DNA of 64,000 bases from Phascolarctobacterium succinatutens CAG:287 (GCF_000434895.1 NZ_FR892795.1:58461-122460), one strand, 5' to 3'; positions 41,907 through 50,234 are shown, counted from the stretch's first letter. Numbers and translations are program-made. Notes: generated by a model from the sequence alone, not told the origin.

Positions 41907-43163
41907 TTAGAACAGCAGCAGTATCATTCCCACTACCAGCGCCAGGGTAATACCCAAAGCATTACGCTTGCAAACCTCCATCGGGTCTACACCGGCAATG
42001 CCTGCGCAGATAATAGTAGCGCCGGCAATCGGGGAAATAGTACGGCCGAGAGTACCGCCCAAAGCTGCAATAGAGCCCATGTTCATGGTTTCCAGACCAA
42101 ACTGTGCCGCATGCGGAGTAACTGCTTCGTTGAACGCAACGGTTGCAGCGTCACCGGAGCCGGAAATAAGTGCCAGCACAAACGGACCAAAGGTAGCAGC
42201 AATTTTAACAATACCGGTAGAATTCAGCATCCAGTTAATCAGCGCCTTAATCAGTCCCAAAGCATTCAGGCCTGCTACGAAAACGCCAACGGAAATGATG
42301 ATACCGATGATGTTGGCATAAGCATCGCCCATGCCGTCAAAGAAGCTCTTAGTCAGCTCAACAGGATTTTTACGGGTTACTGCCAAGGACAGGATTGCAC
42401 CGATAACCATAGCGTGAGGTACGCCCATCTTCAGTACAGGCACCAGCTTGGTGCTGCCAAGCAGCAGAATGATAACCGGAACCAGCGGCATGACAGCGAA
42501 AAGCGGATTAATGCCGAAGTTCTCGTCAACACCGGCTTCGCCTTCCGGCGCAAAGCCCCTGTTTTCCTTCAAAACAACAGCCAGAACGGTCAATACAGCT
42601 GCAGCAACGATTACACCGGCTACGGTTGCCAGCATATGATTGGCAATTACATCGGTAATCTGCACGCCTGCCAGCTTAGCGATAACGGCGTTATGTACCA
42701 GACCGGGGTTCAGCATACTGCCGTAGGTACCGGATTTAACGGCAGCTGCGGCCATTGCCGGATGAATGCCTGCAGACATCATAATCGGAATAAAAATTAC
42801 GCCTACCGCAGCACTGCAGCCTGCAGCACTGGGGATAGCAATATTAACGACGAAGGTTGCCAGCGTAGCGCCGGGAATAAGCAAAAAGCCCATTTTTTTC
42901 AAAACCTTACCAATAGCAACAACCAAATGCTTGTCGCAGCCCGTATACTTCATGCACCAGGCAAAGCCCATGCAGGAGCAAACAGAAGTAATCAGACCGG
43001 CATTAGTCATACTCTTGGCAAAAGCATCAAGAGAAGCCATCGGCTTGCCGGCAATGCAACACATCAGAATACCAGCGGCAATCAATACCATTCTGGATTC
43101 ATGTCGTTTCAACAAAAGATAAATTACACCGATAACAACGAGTGCACCTATTATCAGAAACAT
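41907..43163 (-). CDS. C4-dicarboxylate transporter, DcuC family
   Basis: 418 residues from the ATG at 43163 (MFLIIGALVVIGVIYLLLKR), 8 nt after GGAGG; earlier in-frame Met codons overlap that site. About 12 membrane segments. Family motifs: GFAWCMKYTGCDKHLV, NIAIPSAAGCSAAVGVIFIP, LISGSGDAATVAFNEAVTPHA, GRTISPIAGATIICAGIAGVD. DcuC carriers exchange or export succinate/fumarate in anaerobes, which fits a succinate-handling Negativicute. Single-gene unit. Confidence 0.9.
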   Translation of the reverse strand: MFLIIGALVVIGVIYLLLKRHESRMVLIAAGILMCCIAGKPMASLDAFAKSMTNAGLITSVCSCMGFAWCMKYTGCDKHLVVAIGKVLKKMGFLLIPGATLATFVVNIAIPSAAGCSAAVGVIFIPIMMSAGIHPAMAAAAVKSGTYGSMLNPGLVHNAVIAKLAGVQITDVIANHMLATVAGVIVAAAVLTVLAVVLKENRGFAPEGEAGVDENFGINPLFAVMPLVPVIILLLGSTKLVPVLKMGVPHAMVIGAILSLAVTRKNPVELTKSFFDGMGDAYANIIGIIISVGVFVAGLNALGLIKALINWMLNSTGIVKIAATFGPFVLALISGSGDAATVAFNEAVTPHAAQFGLETMNMGSIAALGGTLGRTISPIAGATIICAGIAGVDPMEVCKRNALGITLALVVGMILLLF

Positions 43164-43292
43164 CTTCATTCCCTCCATAAAATTATTTTTTTGCATTAAT
43201 ATTATATGTGATAGAACTGCTTTTGAAAAGTGTATTATCAATTGTATACATAATACTTGTTTTCTTTAGCTAAGTTTATATAGCAAAAGTAC

Positions 43293-43326
43293 AAATACCG
43301 TCCCACATTTCTGCGGAACGGTATTT
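43293..43326 (-). terminator. Terminator of the LtaS-like gene
   Basis: AAATACCGT / ACGGTATTT with an inner CC/GG extension; T-rich flank on both strands; directly after the stop at 43337. Confidence 0.8.
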
Positions 43327-43336
43327 TTTAATAACT

Positions 43337-45367
43337 TTATTGGTGCCACAAGCCATAATAATGAATAATATAGTTTGTTAAAGCATCCTCATATTCTGTG
43401 TCCGGTACAGGCTTATCCATCTGATCGACCAAATGACGCTCATCCGACCAGTAGAACGCCTTACCGCCAAAGTAGCCTAAGGCATAGGGAATATCCGTAG
43501 GCTGCAGAAGATTGCGACCCATGAATTTTTCCGGCACATCAATGCCCAGCAGATACAACAGCGTCGGCGCCAGATCAATCTGCGAAGCATATTCATTGGT
43601 GCGCAGATTGTTGAGCGGTGCCAGGTTCTTCGATACAAAAATCAGCGGAATAGGTGCAATGCTCTGTTTATCCTCAGCCTTGGTAACAAGCTTCGTATAC
43701 TCGCCGCCGCTGTGCGGATTATGGTCACTCGTAATGATGAACAGCGTTCTGTCATCCATCAGTCCGCGCTTCTGCGCTTCCTTAAAGAAATGCTCCAGCG
43801 TTTTATCAACCCAATAGACGCCGCGCACCGTTATAAAGGTATTGCTGCGCACCTTATCCGGCATTTCGTTCCAGCTGAAGCCGGTATAAGGATAAGGCTG
43901 ATGCATATCCAGCGTTTTGGTAACCATCACCAGACGGTCATTCTTCGCCTTAGCTTTTTCCAACAGCTTCAGTGTTTCCTCATACATTACGTCATTATGG
44001 AAGCCCCAGCCGCTGGCACCTGTATAACCTTGCTTTTCCAGGTATTCCTTGGCATAATATTCGTTCATGCCGAACTGCGTCGGATATTCGCGCAGCTCGT
44101 TGGCATAATACTGGCTGGAAGCATTCATGAAAATACCGCGCATTCCCGCTGCCTGCACACTGCGGAACAGCGAGGGAGTATTTTTGCCGGGAATATCCTT
44201 ATCCATAATCAGATGCGAACGGAAGGTAGCATTCAGCCCCTGCGTTGTCGGCACGGCAGAGGAATAATACCTGTTCATATGCGGATAACGGATAACCAGA
44301 CTGTTTAAGAACGGTGTAGCCTCTTCGGGAATATCGTTGTTATAGTAGTTGATGTAATCGCGGTGCATGGATTCCAGAATCAGCAGCACAACACGGTCAT
44401 ACTGCGGTTTGATTTTGGCTATTTTTGCTTTAGGCTCATCAATGCCCATTTCCGTCAGACGCGTTTTATCCTTGGCAGTCAGCTCGCGCTGCTCCACATG
44501 CTTGCCGCCGGCAATTTTATCCGTATCAAAAATTGCCTTGCTGACGAAGTTCACGTTAACCGGTACGGAAAGCATATTGCGGTAGTTCATACGCGTCTTT
44601 TCGTTCTCTACCTCGGCGTACATACCGATAACATTTTCCACGCCGTACATGCCGGCATAGCCAAGCAATCTGTCGGTAAGGTTCAAGCCCAAGGTGAACA
44701 TGGCCACGCAAAGCAGCGACCAGGCAAAGTTCGGCTTACGCTTTTGCGGCTTCGGTACATAAAACAGCAGTAAAATAACAACTATGCTGATAACAATACC
44801 GGCAATCATCGTATTGCTCATCGTCGCAAAAATACCTTTAACAGCATAGATATTCAGGTTTTGGAAGAGAACGCTCTCCACATGCATGGAGGTCTGCCAA
44901 AAATAGAAGCCGTCAAAAACCACTGCCAGAGCAGAAAATACATAAACGGCAAAATAAAGGATTTTCATCCCGATGTTGGGCCATTTATGGTAGCACATTG
45001 CCATGAGCAGCACAATAAAAATGTTATTGTTAATACCGGCCAGCACGGAAAGGCTTGTCTGCAAACCTTTATCAAGACTAAGCTGGTTTACCATAAAAAA
45101 GGCTTCGCCCAGATAAAGAATACCGATAACAATAACGGGAAAATAGCGCTGCAATCTGTCCGGCACACGCTTACGCCGGTAATACAGTACATATGCTATC
45201 TCTGCCAAAACGCTGTCACGCAATACATGATCAAAAATCTGAAAGCCAAACTCATTCAGCGGAAAGGGGTGCGTTCCGCCGAAGCTTTGCCAGGCAAAAA
45301 ATCCTTCTACTATGCAGGCCGCGATAATAAAAATCAGCCAGCCCATTTTTCTGCTTATCCTATTCAC
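43337..45367 (-). CDS. LtaS-like phosphoglycerol transferase (sulfatase/alkaline phosphatase fold)
   Basis: 676 residues. Five N-terminal membrane segments (to about residue 225) followed by an extracytoplasmic sulfatase-type domain: VLLILESMHRDYINYYN (metal Glu), nucleophile Thr in SSAVPTTQGLNATFRS, LVMVTKTLDMHQPYPY, and metal site IITSDHNPHSGGEY. Similar to lipoteichoic acid synthase and OpgB. A diderm Negativicute is not expected to make classical LTA, so the product could be a phosphoglycerol- or phosphoethanolamine-modified envelope polymer (inference). Follows the lipid kinase by 18 bp. Confidence 0.88.
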   Translation of the reverse strand: MNRISRKMGWLIFIIAACIVEGFFAWQSFGGTHPFPLNEFGFQIFDHVLRDSVLAEIAYVLYYRRKRVPDRLQRYFPVIVIGILYLGEAFFMVNQLSLDKGLQTSLSVLAGINNNIFIVLLMAMCYHKWPNIGMKILYFAVYVFSALAVVFDGFYFWQTSMHVESVLFQNLNIYAVKGIFATMSNTMIAGIVISIVVILLLFYVPKPQKRKPNFAWSLLCVAMFTLGLNLTDRLLGYAGMYGVENVIGMYAEVENEKTRMNYRNMLSVPVNVNFVSKAIFDTDKIAGGKHVEQRELTAKDKTRLTEMGIDEPKAKIAKIKPQYDRVVLLILESMHRDYINYYNNDIPEEATPFLNSLVIRYPHMNRYYSSAVPTTQGLNATFRSHLIMDKDIPGKNTPSLFRSVQAAGMRGIFMNASSQYYANELREYPTQFGMNEYYAKEYLEKQGYTGASGWGFHNDVMYEETLKLLEKAKAKNDRLVMVTKTLDMHQPYPYTGFSWNEMPDKVRSNTFITVRGVYWVDKTLEHFFKEAQKRGLMDDRTLFIITSDHNPHSGGEYTKLVTKAEDKQSIAPIPLIFVSKNLAPLNNLRTNEYASQIDLAPTLLYLLGIDVPEKFMGRNLLQPTDIPYALGYFGGKAFYWSDERHLVDQMDKPVPDTEYEDALTNYIIHYYGLWHQ

Positions 45368-45385
45368 CTTACACCATTTCCTTGC

Positions 45386-46327
45386 TTACGCCAAAAACTT
45401 AATCGGCTCGGACTCCATCTCAATTAAAAGCGGAGCCGTTGTTACAGCATCTCCGTCAAGCTCTGCTGCAAAATTCTCTTCATTGCAGCGTATTTCCATC
45501 TTCTTCGCGGTACGGATAATAATATCATTATCTAACGTCAGCGCCTCCATAGCAATACAAGCCGCATAACGGATAAAATCGCCGCGCTTATCCCCGGTAA
45601 ACAGCGCCGCATGTAAAAGAGACGATGACAGCGACGCACCGTTAAAGAGGTTATAACGTCCTGCATAATAGCGGCTCTTGCCTACAATAACAGAGGTTGC
45701 ATCATACCACTGTTCTTCATCATCAAAGCGCACCTGAAAACGATAGCGCCAGTTGTTGAACAGCAGCTCCTTACGCATAATCTCTGTTCCCTGCCAAACA
45801 TAAGCAAGCTTGTTGAGCAGCTTTTTCTCCTTTTCGGTCACCTTGTCTACAACAAGGGAATCAAAGCCTATACCGGCAACCGTCAAAAAGACGTTGCCGT
45901 TGGCGCGTCCCAGATAAACAGGCACCTCTATACCTTTGGATACTCGTTTAAACCACTTATGCGGGTCCGCCTTAAGCAGCAGCTCCTTAGCCACCAGATT
46001 TACCGTACCGGCAGGAAAAACGCTGATATAAGGCACATACTTGCGATTAGCCAGCTGTTCAATCATAGCCCTGATGGTTCCGTCACCGCCGGCAATTATC
46101 ACCCAGTCAACCTTTTCCTCAACTATTTCCGCAGCAATCTGCGGTATCTGGTCAAAGAAGCGGATATCTCGCATTTCTGCATTTTTAGGTCCTACTAATT
46201 CCTTCACCAGCTTATAGGTTTCATTCACCTTAGCCATCATGCTGGCAAAAAGCTGCTTACCGGAATTACGGTTATATAAAAGCACAACCTTTTTAAATTT
46301 TTTTACGTCTACATATTCTCCAGGCAT
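45386..46327 (-). CDS. Diacylglycerol/lipid kinase family protein (YegS/DagK-like)
   Basis: 313 residues. Kinase motif VIIAGGDGTIRAMIEQL in the N-terminal half, FPAGTVNLVAKELLL, and the C-terminal beta domain with GIGFDSLVV and FAAELDGDAV. Soluble lipid kinase acting at the membrane, likely recycling diacylglycerol. Such recycling is needed when phosphoglycerol is taken from phosphatidylglycerol by an LtaS-type enzyme, and that gene is immediately downstream: a coherent pair. GtrA gene 2 nt upstream. Confidence 0.9.
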   Translation of the reverse strand: MPGEYVDVKKFKKVVLLYNRNSGKQLFASMMAKVNETYKLVKELVGPKNAEMRDIRFFDQIPQIAAEIVEEKVDWVIIAGGDGTIRAMIEQLANRKYVPYISVFPAGTVNLVAKELLLKADPHKWFKRVSKGIEVPVYLGRANGNVFLTVAGIGFDSLVVDKVTEKEKKLLNKLAYVWQGTEIMRKELLFNNWRYRFQVRFDDEEQWYDATSVIVGKSRYYAGRYNLFNGASLSSSLLHAALFTGDKRGDFIRYAACIAMEALTLDNDIIIRTAKKMEIRCNEENFAAELDGDAVTTAPLLIEMESEPIKFLA

Positions 46328-46329
46328 AT

Positions 46330-46767
46330 CTAACTCCTAAAAATCCATTTTTTACGTGAGAGATAGTTCCATACAACAACAATACAGCTTGTCAGCACCT
46401 TAGACAGCATCGGCTGCCAGTCAAGCAGGCTGACAAAAATATACATCAGCAGCAGGTTAAAGGCCAAGCCTATACAACTTACCAAAAACACCATGCTAAG
46501 CTCCTTGCCGCGTTTATAACGGCTGCCGCTGTCAAAAACCAGAACATTGCCCAAGAAATAATGATACAGTGTTGCCAGACAAAAGGATAAGGCTGTTGCC
46601 AGCATGGTCAGCAGTGTAAGGCTCAGGCCACTTAAAAGATAGTGGAAGAAAAGGTAGAACAAGGCCCACTCCACCAAGGCCGCCGTACCGCCGACAAACA
46701 GATACAGCAAAAGCTTAATCAGCTCGCTGTCCGTATAATCAACACCAAATAATATTTTCCTGCGCAT
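46330..46767 (-). CDS. GtrA-like family protein
   Basis: 145 residues with four membrane segments, starting with a cytosolic SELIKLLLYLFVGGTAALVEWALFY and ending WNYLSRKKWIFRS, the usual GtrA C-terminus. GtrA-type proteins are small flippase-like partners of envelope glycosylation. First gene of the gtrA-like / lipid kinase / LtaS-like operon. A TATAAT-like sequence lies upstream in an AT-rich stretch. Confidence 0.92.
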   Translation of the reverse strand: MRRKILFGVDYTDSELIKLLLYLFVGGTAALVEWALFYLFFHYLLSGLSLTLLTMLATALSFCLATLYHYFLGNVLVFDSGSRYKRGKELSMVFLVSCIGLAFNLLLMYIFVSLLDWQPMLSKVLTSCIVVVWNYLSRKKWIFRS

Positions 46768-46917
46768 AGCGTACTCCAGTCATAGTATAATAGCATATTA
46801 TATCACCTTTAAGCGAAGTTTTCAAAGCTTTCCGGTAGGAGATGCTGATGGTGCCAGATTTATATATTTATAAAATTGTTGAAAAAAGATACACTGCCCG
46901 CTCCTTTTGTATAGCAG

Positions 46918-46995
46918 CATGACGCAGTAAAGAGCGTAACCATCATCGAATTCAAAGATGGCAAGCAGGCTTACCGTACAACAGTAAAACCATGA
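46918..46995 (+). pseudogene. livK-like C-terminal relic, copy 1
   Basis: 25 codons and a TGA encoding HDAVKSVTIIEFKDGKQ and AYRTTVKP, the end of a branched-chain amino-acid ABC transporter substrate-binding protein. No start or upstream coding sequence remains. Confidence 0.75.
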
Positions 46996-47035
46996 TTCCC
47001 CTCTCAATATCGGTTCTCCCAGCGGATTTGTGAAA

Positions 47036-47078
47036 AAAAGTGAGGCTATCATACACTTTTAGTGATAGCCTCACTTTT
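47036..47078. terminator. Hairpin copy 1 (diverged)
   Basis: AAAAGTGAGGCTATCA / TGATAGCCTCACTTTT, 16-bp arms and an 11-nt loop; the counterpart of the stronger hairpin at 48370-48417. Confidence 0.8.
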
Positions 47079-47220
47079 ATTTCAGATACTTAATATAAAA
47101 AATTTCTATTTTATCAAAGTGAAATGCATCCATCTTGTAGTACAAATACGATGCACAACACCAGAAATAATCAACAGCTCCTTATTATTGCCTTGTAGCT
47201 TTTTAATGGCATCTGAATTT
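47077..47220 (-). pseudogene. 3' relic of the alpha/beta hydrolase gene
   Basis: Minus-strand remnant of the hydrolase C-terminus: AIKKLQGNNKELLIISGVVH, then after a small frameshift YLYYKMDAFHFDKIE and the terminal FYIKYLK stop. The intact gene at 48416 ends KKLQGNNKELLIIPGAVH ... FYMKYLK. Confidence 0.8.
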
Positions 47221-47252
47221 AACTCAAAATCAAGAATATAAATTACAAAAAC

Positions 47253-47276
47253 AGAGCGATGCTTTCGCACCGCTCT
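47253..47276 (-). terminator. Terminator of the PepSY gene
   Basis: AGAGCGGTGC / GCATCGCTCT hairpin with one mismatch and a 4-nt loop, followed by GTTTTTG on the minus strand. Confidence 0.75.
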
Positions 47277-47308
47277 AAAAAATTAAAAAAACTTATAGAA
47301 AATTATTC

Positions 47309-47806
47309 TTAAAGGCTGTATTTTACCTCTTTATCCAGCACTACACCAGTTTCCGGATTAACATTCATCTCACCACGCAAACCAGAGGCACTGAATTTCA
47401 CTTCATATTCATATAATCCATGTTCTCTGTCCAATTTCAGTTCATAAATCGACACGTCACCAACTTCTTTAGCAACAATTGCTTTTACATCATCTTTGGA
47501 CAAGATTACATTAGCGCTGCCGCCCAACGCTTTTCTTTCCATATTATATTCTTTGATTTTACCATTTATTTGATATACATCAATTTCATATTTTGTCTGA
47601 GTAGCAGTATCAAAAAACTCCACTTCATAATATGGTTGCATTTTTTGCATTTCTGCTTCAGTATGCAGGTAAGTACTACCTGAGGGAACTTGTTTTTGCG
47701 CAATTGCACGAGCTTCGTCCGCACTAATCAGATTAGCAGCAAATGCTGTAGCAGAAATTGCCAAAACAGTCAGTGAGCCAGTAATAATAGCTGTTAATTT
47801 TTTCAT
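47309..47806 (-). CDS. Exported PepSY-domain protein
   Basis: 165 residues from the ATG at 47806 (MKKLTAIITGSLTVLAISATAFA), with GAAGGAGG upstream; an in-frame TTG lies before that site. Signal peptide of about 23 residues, then two PepSY repeats (SADEARAIAQKQVPSGS...YYEVEFFD and SKDDVKAIVAKEV...YEYEVKFSASGLRGEMNVNPETG). PepSY proteins often inhibit proteases or accompany redox membrane proteins; the specific role is unknown. Single-gene unit. Confidence 0.88.
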   Translation of the reverse strand: MKKLTAIITGSLTVLAISATAFAANLISADEARAIAQKQVPSGSTYLHTEAEMQKMQPYYEVEFFDTATQTKYEIDVYQINGKIKEYNMERKALGGSANVILSKDDVKAIVAKEVGDVSIYELKLDREHGLYEYEVKFSASGLRGEMNVNPETGVVLDKEVKYSL

Positions 47807-47897
47807 GAGATAAACCTCCTTCAATGTGAAAAGTTACACTATATTTAAAGTATACTAAATTTCTAGGATTTGTATTGTGAAGTTTTTGTGACTTTTT

Positions 47898-47945
47898 TTA
47901 GAAGCTCCAACGCACGCCAGCGTGAAAATCCCAGTTCTTTTTGTT
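47898..47945 (-). pseudogene. Outer-membrane beta-barrel C-terminal relic
   Basis: Reads KNWDFHAGVRWSF followed by TAA, the classic final beta-strand of an outer-membrane barrel protein ending in Phe. Upstream the frame is broken by a stop. About 60 nt further upstream, a partial TTAACTCCCAA promoter-like sequence (47985-48010, minus strand) resembles the hydrolase promoter at 49564. Confidence 0.55.
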
Positions 47946-48034
47946 TCAAGGCAAGAATATATAAAACAAATGCTGCCCCGTTTTTGTAGTATGTGTTGGG
48001 AGTTAACATTCACCACTAAGCTTCCATTTTCCTC

Positions 48035-48065
48035 TTGACTTATAGTATACTTCAGGTATTAAAAT
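48035..48065 (+). promoter_or_regulatory. MerR-type promoter reading into the livK relic
   Basis: TTGACT, a 19-bp spacer containing AGTATACT, then TAAAAT. Same architecture as the promoters at 49564, 49624, 52686, 53715, 56875 and 59309. There is no intact gene downstream on this strand. Confidence 0.65.
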
Positions 48066-48084
48066 ATAAGTAACCAAATTTTAG

Positions 48085-48334
48085 AAAGAATACAACCAAA
48101 AGCCCGACGCTCCTGCAGTACTCGGCTAACGGCATCAAGCTTTTAGCTGACGCTATCAAACGCGCAGGCTCTGTCGAACCGGCTAAGGTTGCCAAGGCGC
48201 TGGCTGAAACAAAATCATTCAGTGCTGTTACCGGCTCTCTCGGCCTAAACGAAAAGCATGACGCAGTAAAGAGCGTAACAATCATCGAATTCAAAGATGG
48301 CAAACAGGCTTACCGCACAACTGTAAAACCCTGA
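48085..48334 (+). pseudogene. livK-like substrate-binding protein, C-terminal relic, copy 2
   Basis: Frame A gives KEYNQKPDAPAVLGY and hits a stop. A 2-nt deletion then shifts to frame B: GIKLLADAIKRAGSVEPAKV ... TKSFSAVTGSLGLNEKHDAV and the C-terminus ending TTVKP. This is the final lobe of a LivJ/LivK periplasmic binding protein. An in-frame stop also precedes KEY. Together with flanking hairpins it fills most of the gene-free stretch 47807-48415. Confidence 0.85.
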
Positions 48335-48369
48335 TTTCCCTCTCATATCGGTTCTCCCGGCAGATTCAT

Positions 48370-48417
48370 AAAAAAGTGAGGCTATCACACACTCTGGTGT
48401 GATAGCCTCACTTTTTT
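48370..48417. terminator. Strong bidirectional terminator of the hydrolase gene
   Basis: 21-nt perfect arms AAAAAAGTGAGGCTATCACAC / GTGTGATAGCCTCACTTTTTT with a 6-nt loop; overlaps the hydrolase stop codon. Confidence 0.93.
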
Positions 48418-49531
48418 ATTTCAGATACTTCATATAGAAAGCTTCTATTTTATCAAAAGGAATTACGTCCATCTTGTAATATAAATCTGTATGTACTGCC
48501 CCCGGAATAATCAAAAGCTCTTTATTATTTCCTTGCAGCTTTTTAAAAGCATCTTCGCTAAAATAACGCGAATGCGCCTTTTCCCCATGAATCATCAGCA
48601 CAGCACTTTCAATCTCATCACTATAAGAAAGCAGCGGCATATTCATGAATGCAGTTAAGGAACTGAGCGTTGCACCTGTCGTCGAACCAAAGGAACGTGG
48701 GCTGTATCCAAGCTTTTCCTGATAATAATCGTGATAATCCTTTACAAACCCCAGAGTTTTCTCATCTACTTCCGTAGGTACGCCGCCTGCCATTTTATAA
48801 GTGCCTGTTTTATAGTCGATGGTACGCTGCTCGTTGACCTGCTTACGCAAAGCCTTACGTTCTTTTTTTAGCGCTGATGCATCCTTTTCATAATCAAAAT
48901 AACCGTTGGCAATCACGCGGCTCATATCATACATCGTCGAAGTCACAGTTGCCTTAATGCGCGTATCCATTGCTGCAGCGTTCAACGCAAAACCTCCCCA
49001 GCCGCAGATACCAAGAATACCAATTTTTTCCGCATTAACATTTTCCTGTACAGAAAGAAAATCTACTGCTGCAGAAAAATCTTCCGTATTAATATCCGGT
49101 GAAGTAGTATTACGCGGTGCGCCTGCACTTTCACCTGTAAAAGAAGGGTCAAAGGCGATGGTTAAAAAGCCACGTGCAGCCATTTCCTGCGCATAACGGC
49201 CGCTAACCTGTTCTTTTACTGCGCCATAAGGACCAGCTACAGCAATGGCAGCTAGCTTATCGCCTTTTTTCATTGTTTTTGGCGTATACATATCGGCCAC
49301 GAGCGTAATTCCATAACGGTTATGGAACGTTACTTTATGGTGGTTGACATTTTTGTTTTCCGCAAAGGTTTTATCCCAGACATTAGAAAGCTTCTCTGCT
49401 TTAATCGTTTCCGCAGGTGCCTTGCTCGGCGCGTTCACATCTTGCGCTGCTAAAGCAGTGCTTCCACAAGTCATAACAGCTCCACAAGCCATAAGCAGCA
49501 AAGTATTTTTTAATCGTTTACTTATTTTCAT
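48416..49531 (-). CDS. Exported alpha/beta hydrolase
   Basis: 371 residues. Signal peptide (about 28 residues, to TALAAQ) then an alpha/beta-hydrolase domain related to YcjY/dienelactone-hydrolase-like proteins. The nucleophile elbow is GILGICGWGGFALNAAA, with Cys where most have Ser, as in dienelactone hydrolases. The catalytic His is in IPGAVHTDLYY and the Asp probably near MIHGEKAHSRYF. Substrate unknown. Transcribed from a MerR-type 19-bp-spacer promoter. A diverged duplicate of its 3' end lies 1.3 kb away. Confidence 0.85.
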   Translation of the reverse strand: MKISKRLKNTLLLMACGAVMTCGSTALAAQDVNAPSKAPAETIKAEKLSNVWDKTFAENKNVNHHKVTFHNRYGITLVADMYTPKTMKKGDKLAAIAVAGPYGAVKEQVSGRYAQEMAARGFLTIAFDPSFTGESAGAPRNTTSPDINTEDFSAAVDFLSVQENVNAEKIGILGICGWGGFALNAAAMDTRIKATVTSTMYDMSRVIANGYFDYEKDASALKKERKALRKQVNEQRTIDYKTGTYKMAGGVPTEVDEKTLGFVKDYHDYYQEKLGYSPRSFGSTTGATLSSLTAFMNMPLLSYSDEIESAVLMIHGEKAHSRYFSEDAFKKLQGNNKELLIIPGAVHTDLYYKMDVIPFDKIEAFYMKYLK

Positions 49532-49563
49532 AGGTCTATTCCTCCTTATCTTTCACTGAAAAT

Positions 49564-49594
49564 AATATACTATTGGGAGTTAACTCTAAGTCAA
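49564..49594 (-). promoter_or_regulatory. MerR-type promoter of the hydrolase gene
   Basis: On the minus strand, TTGACT, a 19-bp spacer holding the perfect palindrome GAGTTAACTC, and TATATT, about 35 nt upstream of the start. Confidence 0.75.
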
Positions 49595-49623
49595 GAACAA
49601 AATTTTCGAACTGCAATTTTTTC

Positions 49624-49654
49624 TTGACTTAGAGCCTGCTCGAAGTATTAAACT
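49624..49654 (+). promoter_or_regulatory. MerR-type promoter without a gene
   Basis: TTGACT, a 19-bp spacer with GAGC-CT-GCTC, and TAAACT. The presumed transcript would run straight into the hairpin at 49655-49694; the next coding sequence (49722) is on the other strand. Confidence 0.65.
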
Positions 49655-49694
49655 AAAAAAGCTTAATTTCTTGTATTATCCAAAGAAGCTTTTT
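49655..49694. terminator. Terminator of the cyclophilin-like lipoprotein gene
   Basis: AAAAAAGCTT / AAGCTTTTT with a 21-nt loop; T-run on both strands. It lies just past the stop at 49722 (minus) and just past the promoter at 49624 (plus). Confidence 0.7.
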
Positions 49695-49721
49695 CTCTTG
49701 CTGGATTTACAGTTACCTTAA

Positions 49722-50234
49722 TTAGTGCTCTATACTAAAATTTACTTTAAAATCGCTTTGCTGCGTACTCAAAATATCTAGTCCCTGTTCAACGTGTCCC
49801 AGATAAACCAAATCATTCGTATATCTGAAATCCTCATAAAACACACTTATATTACCCCATGGAACATAAATACACACATCTCCGGCCTTCGGAGCATGCC
49901 CTCTTGGCGCTCCGTCACCAGTAAGCTTATTTTTAAAATAGCCAATCTTTTCGGTATGATTAAAATCACTCATGGTTATCTCTGCGGGAAGCATATCAAT
50001 TAAACGCTTCGCTGCCGCATTATCCGCAAGTGCTACAACAATATTTTTACTATCAACCTGCAGCTTCAGCTTGATTCCTTGCGCTGCAGCCTGTGACTGC
50101 TGCGTTTTATTTTGAGCAGTCTGCACTTTCGGTACAGGATCCTGAACTGCTTTACTATCAGGTGCATCCGCACCGGCGCAGCCGCTTATAAGCAATGTTA
50201 CAGCTAAAGCTGTAGAAGCCAATAATTTTTTCAT
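49722..50234 (-). CDS. Cyclophilin-like-fold lipoprotein
   Basis: 170 residues from the ATG at 50234 (MKKLLASTALAVTLLISGCAG), with AGGAGG upstream. Lipobox LISGC gives a lipoprotein anchored in the envelope. After a Gln/Ala-rich linker comes the cyclophilin-like domain (KLKLQVDSKNIVVALADNAAAKRLIDMLP, GYFKNKLTGDGAPRGHAPKAGDVCIYVPWGNISVFYED), common in anaerobe proteins found with flavodoxins and LysR regulators. Divergent from the lysR gene at 50424. Confidence 0.82.
   Translation of the reverse strand: MKKLLASTALAVTLLISGCAGADAPDSKAVQDPVPKVQTAQNKTQQSQAAAQGIKLKLQVDSKNIVVALADNAAAKRLIDMLPAEITMSDFNHTEKIGYFKNKLTGDGAPRGHAPKAGDVCIYVPWGNISVFYEDFRYTNDLVYLGHVEQGLDILSTQQSDFKVNFSIEH

Larger units (their letters stand above)
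46916..47220. repeat. Degenerate copy of the segment at 48255-48560
   Basis: About 305 bp that align nearly colinearly, at an offset of 1,339 bp, with the segment around 48.4 kb. In order: last 25 codons of a livK-like gene (plus strand), spacer CTC..ATATCGGTTCTCCC, a hairpin GTGAGGCTATCA, and the 3' end of the alpha/beta hydrolase gene (minus strand). The copy is diverged by substitutions and small indels. This covers most of the 540-bp gene-free stretch 46768-47308; its first 148 bp hold only the gtrA-like promoter region. Confidence 0.85.

Noticed and set aside
46822..47052. Open frame of 76 codons on the minus strand
   Set aside because: It runs antisense through the livK relic and hairpin; no start signal or similarity.
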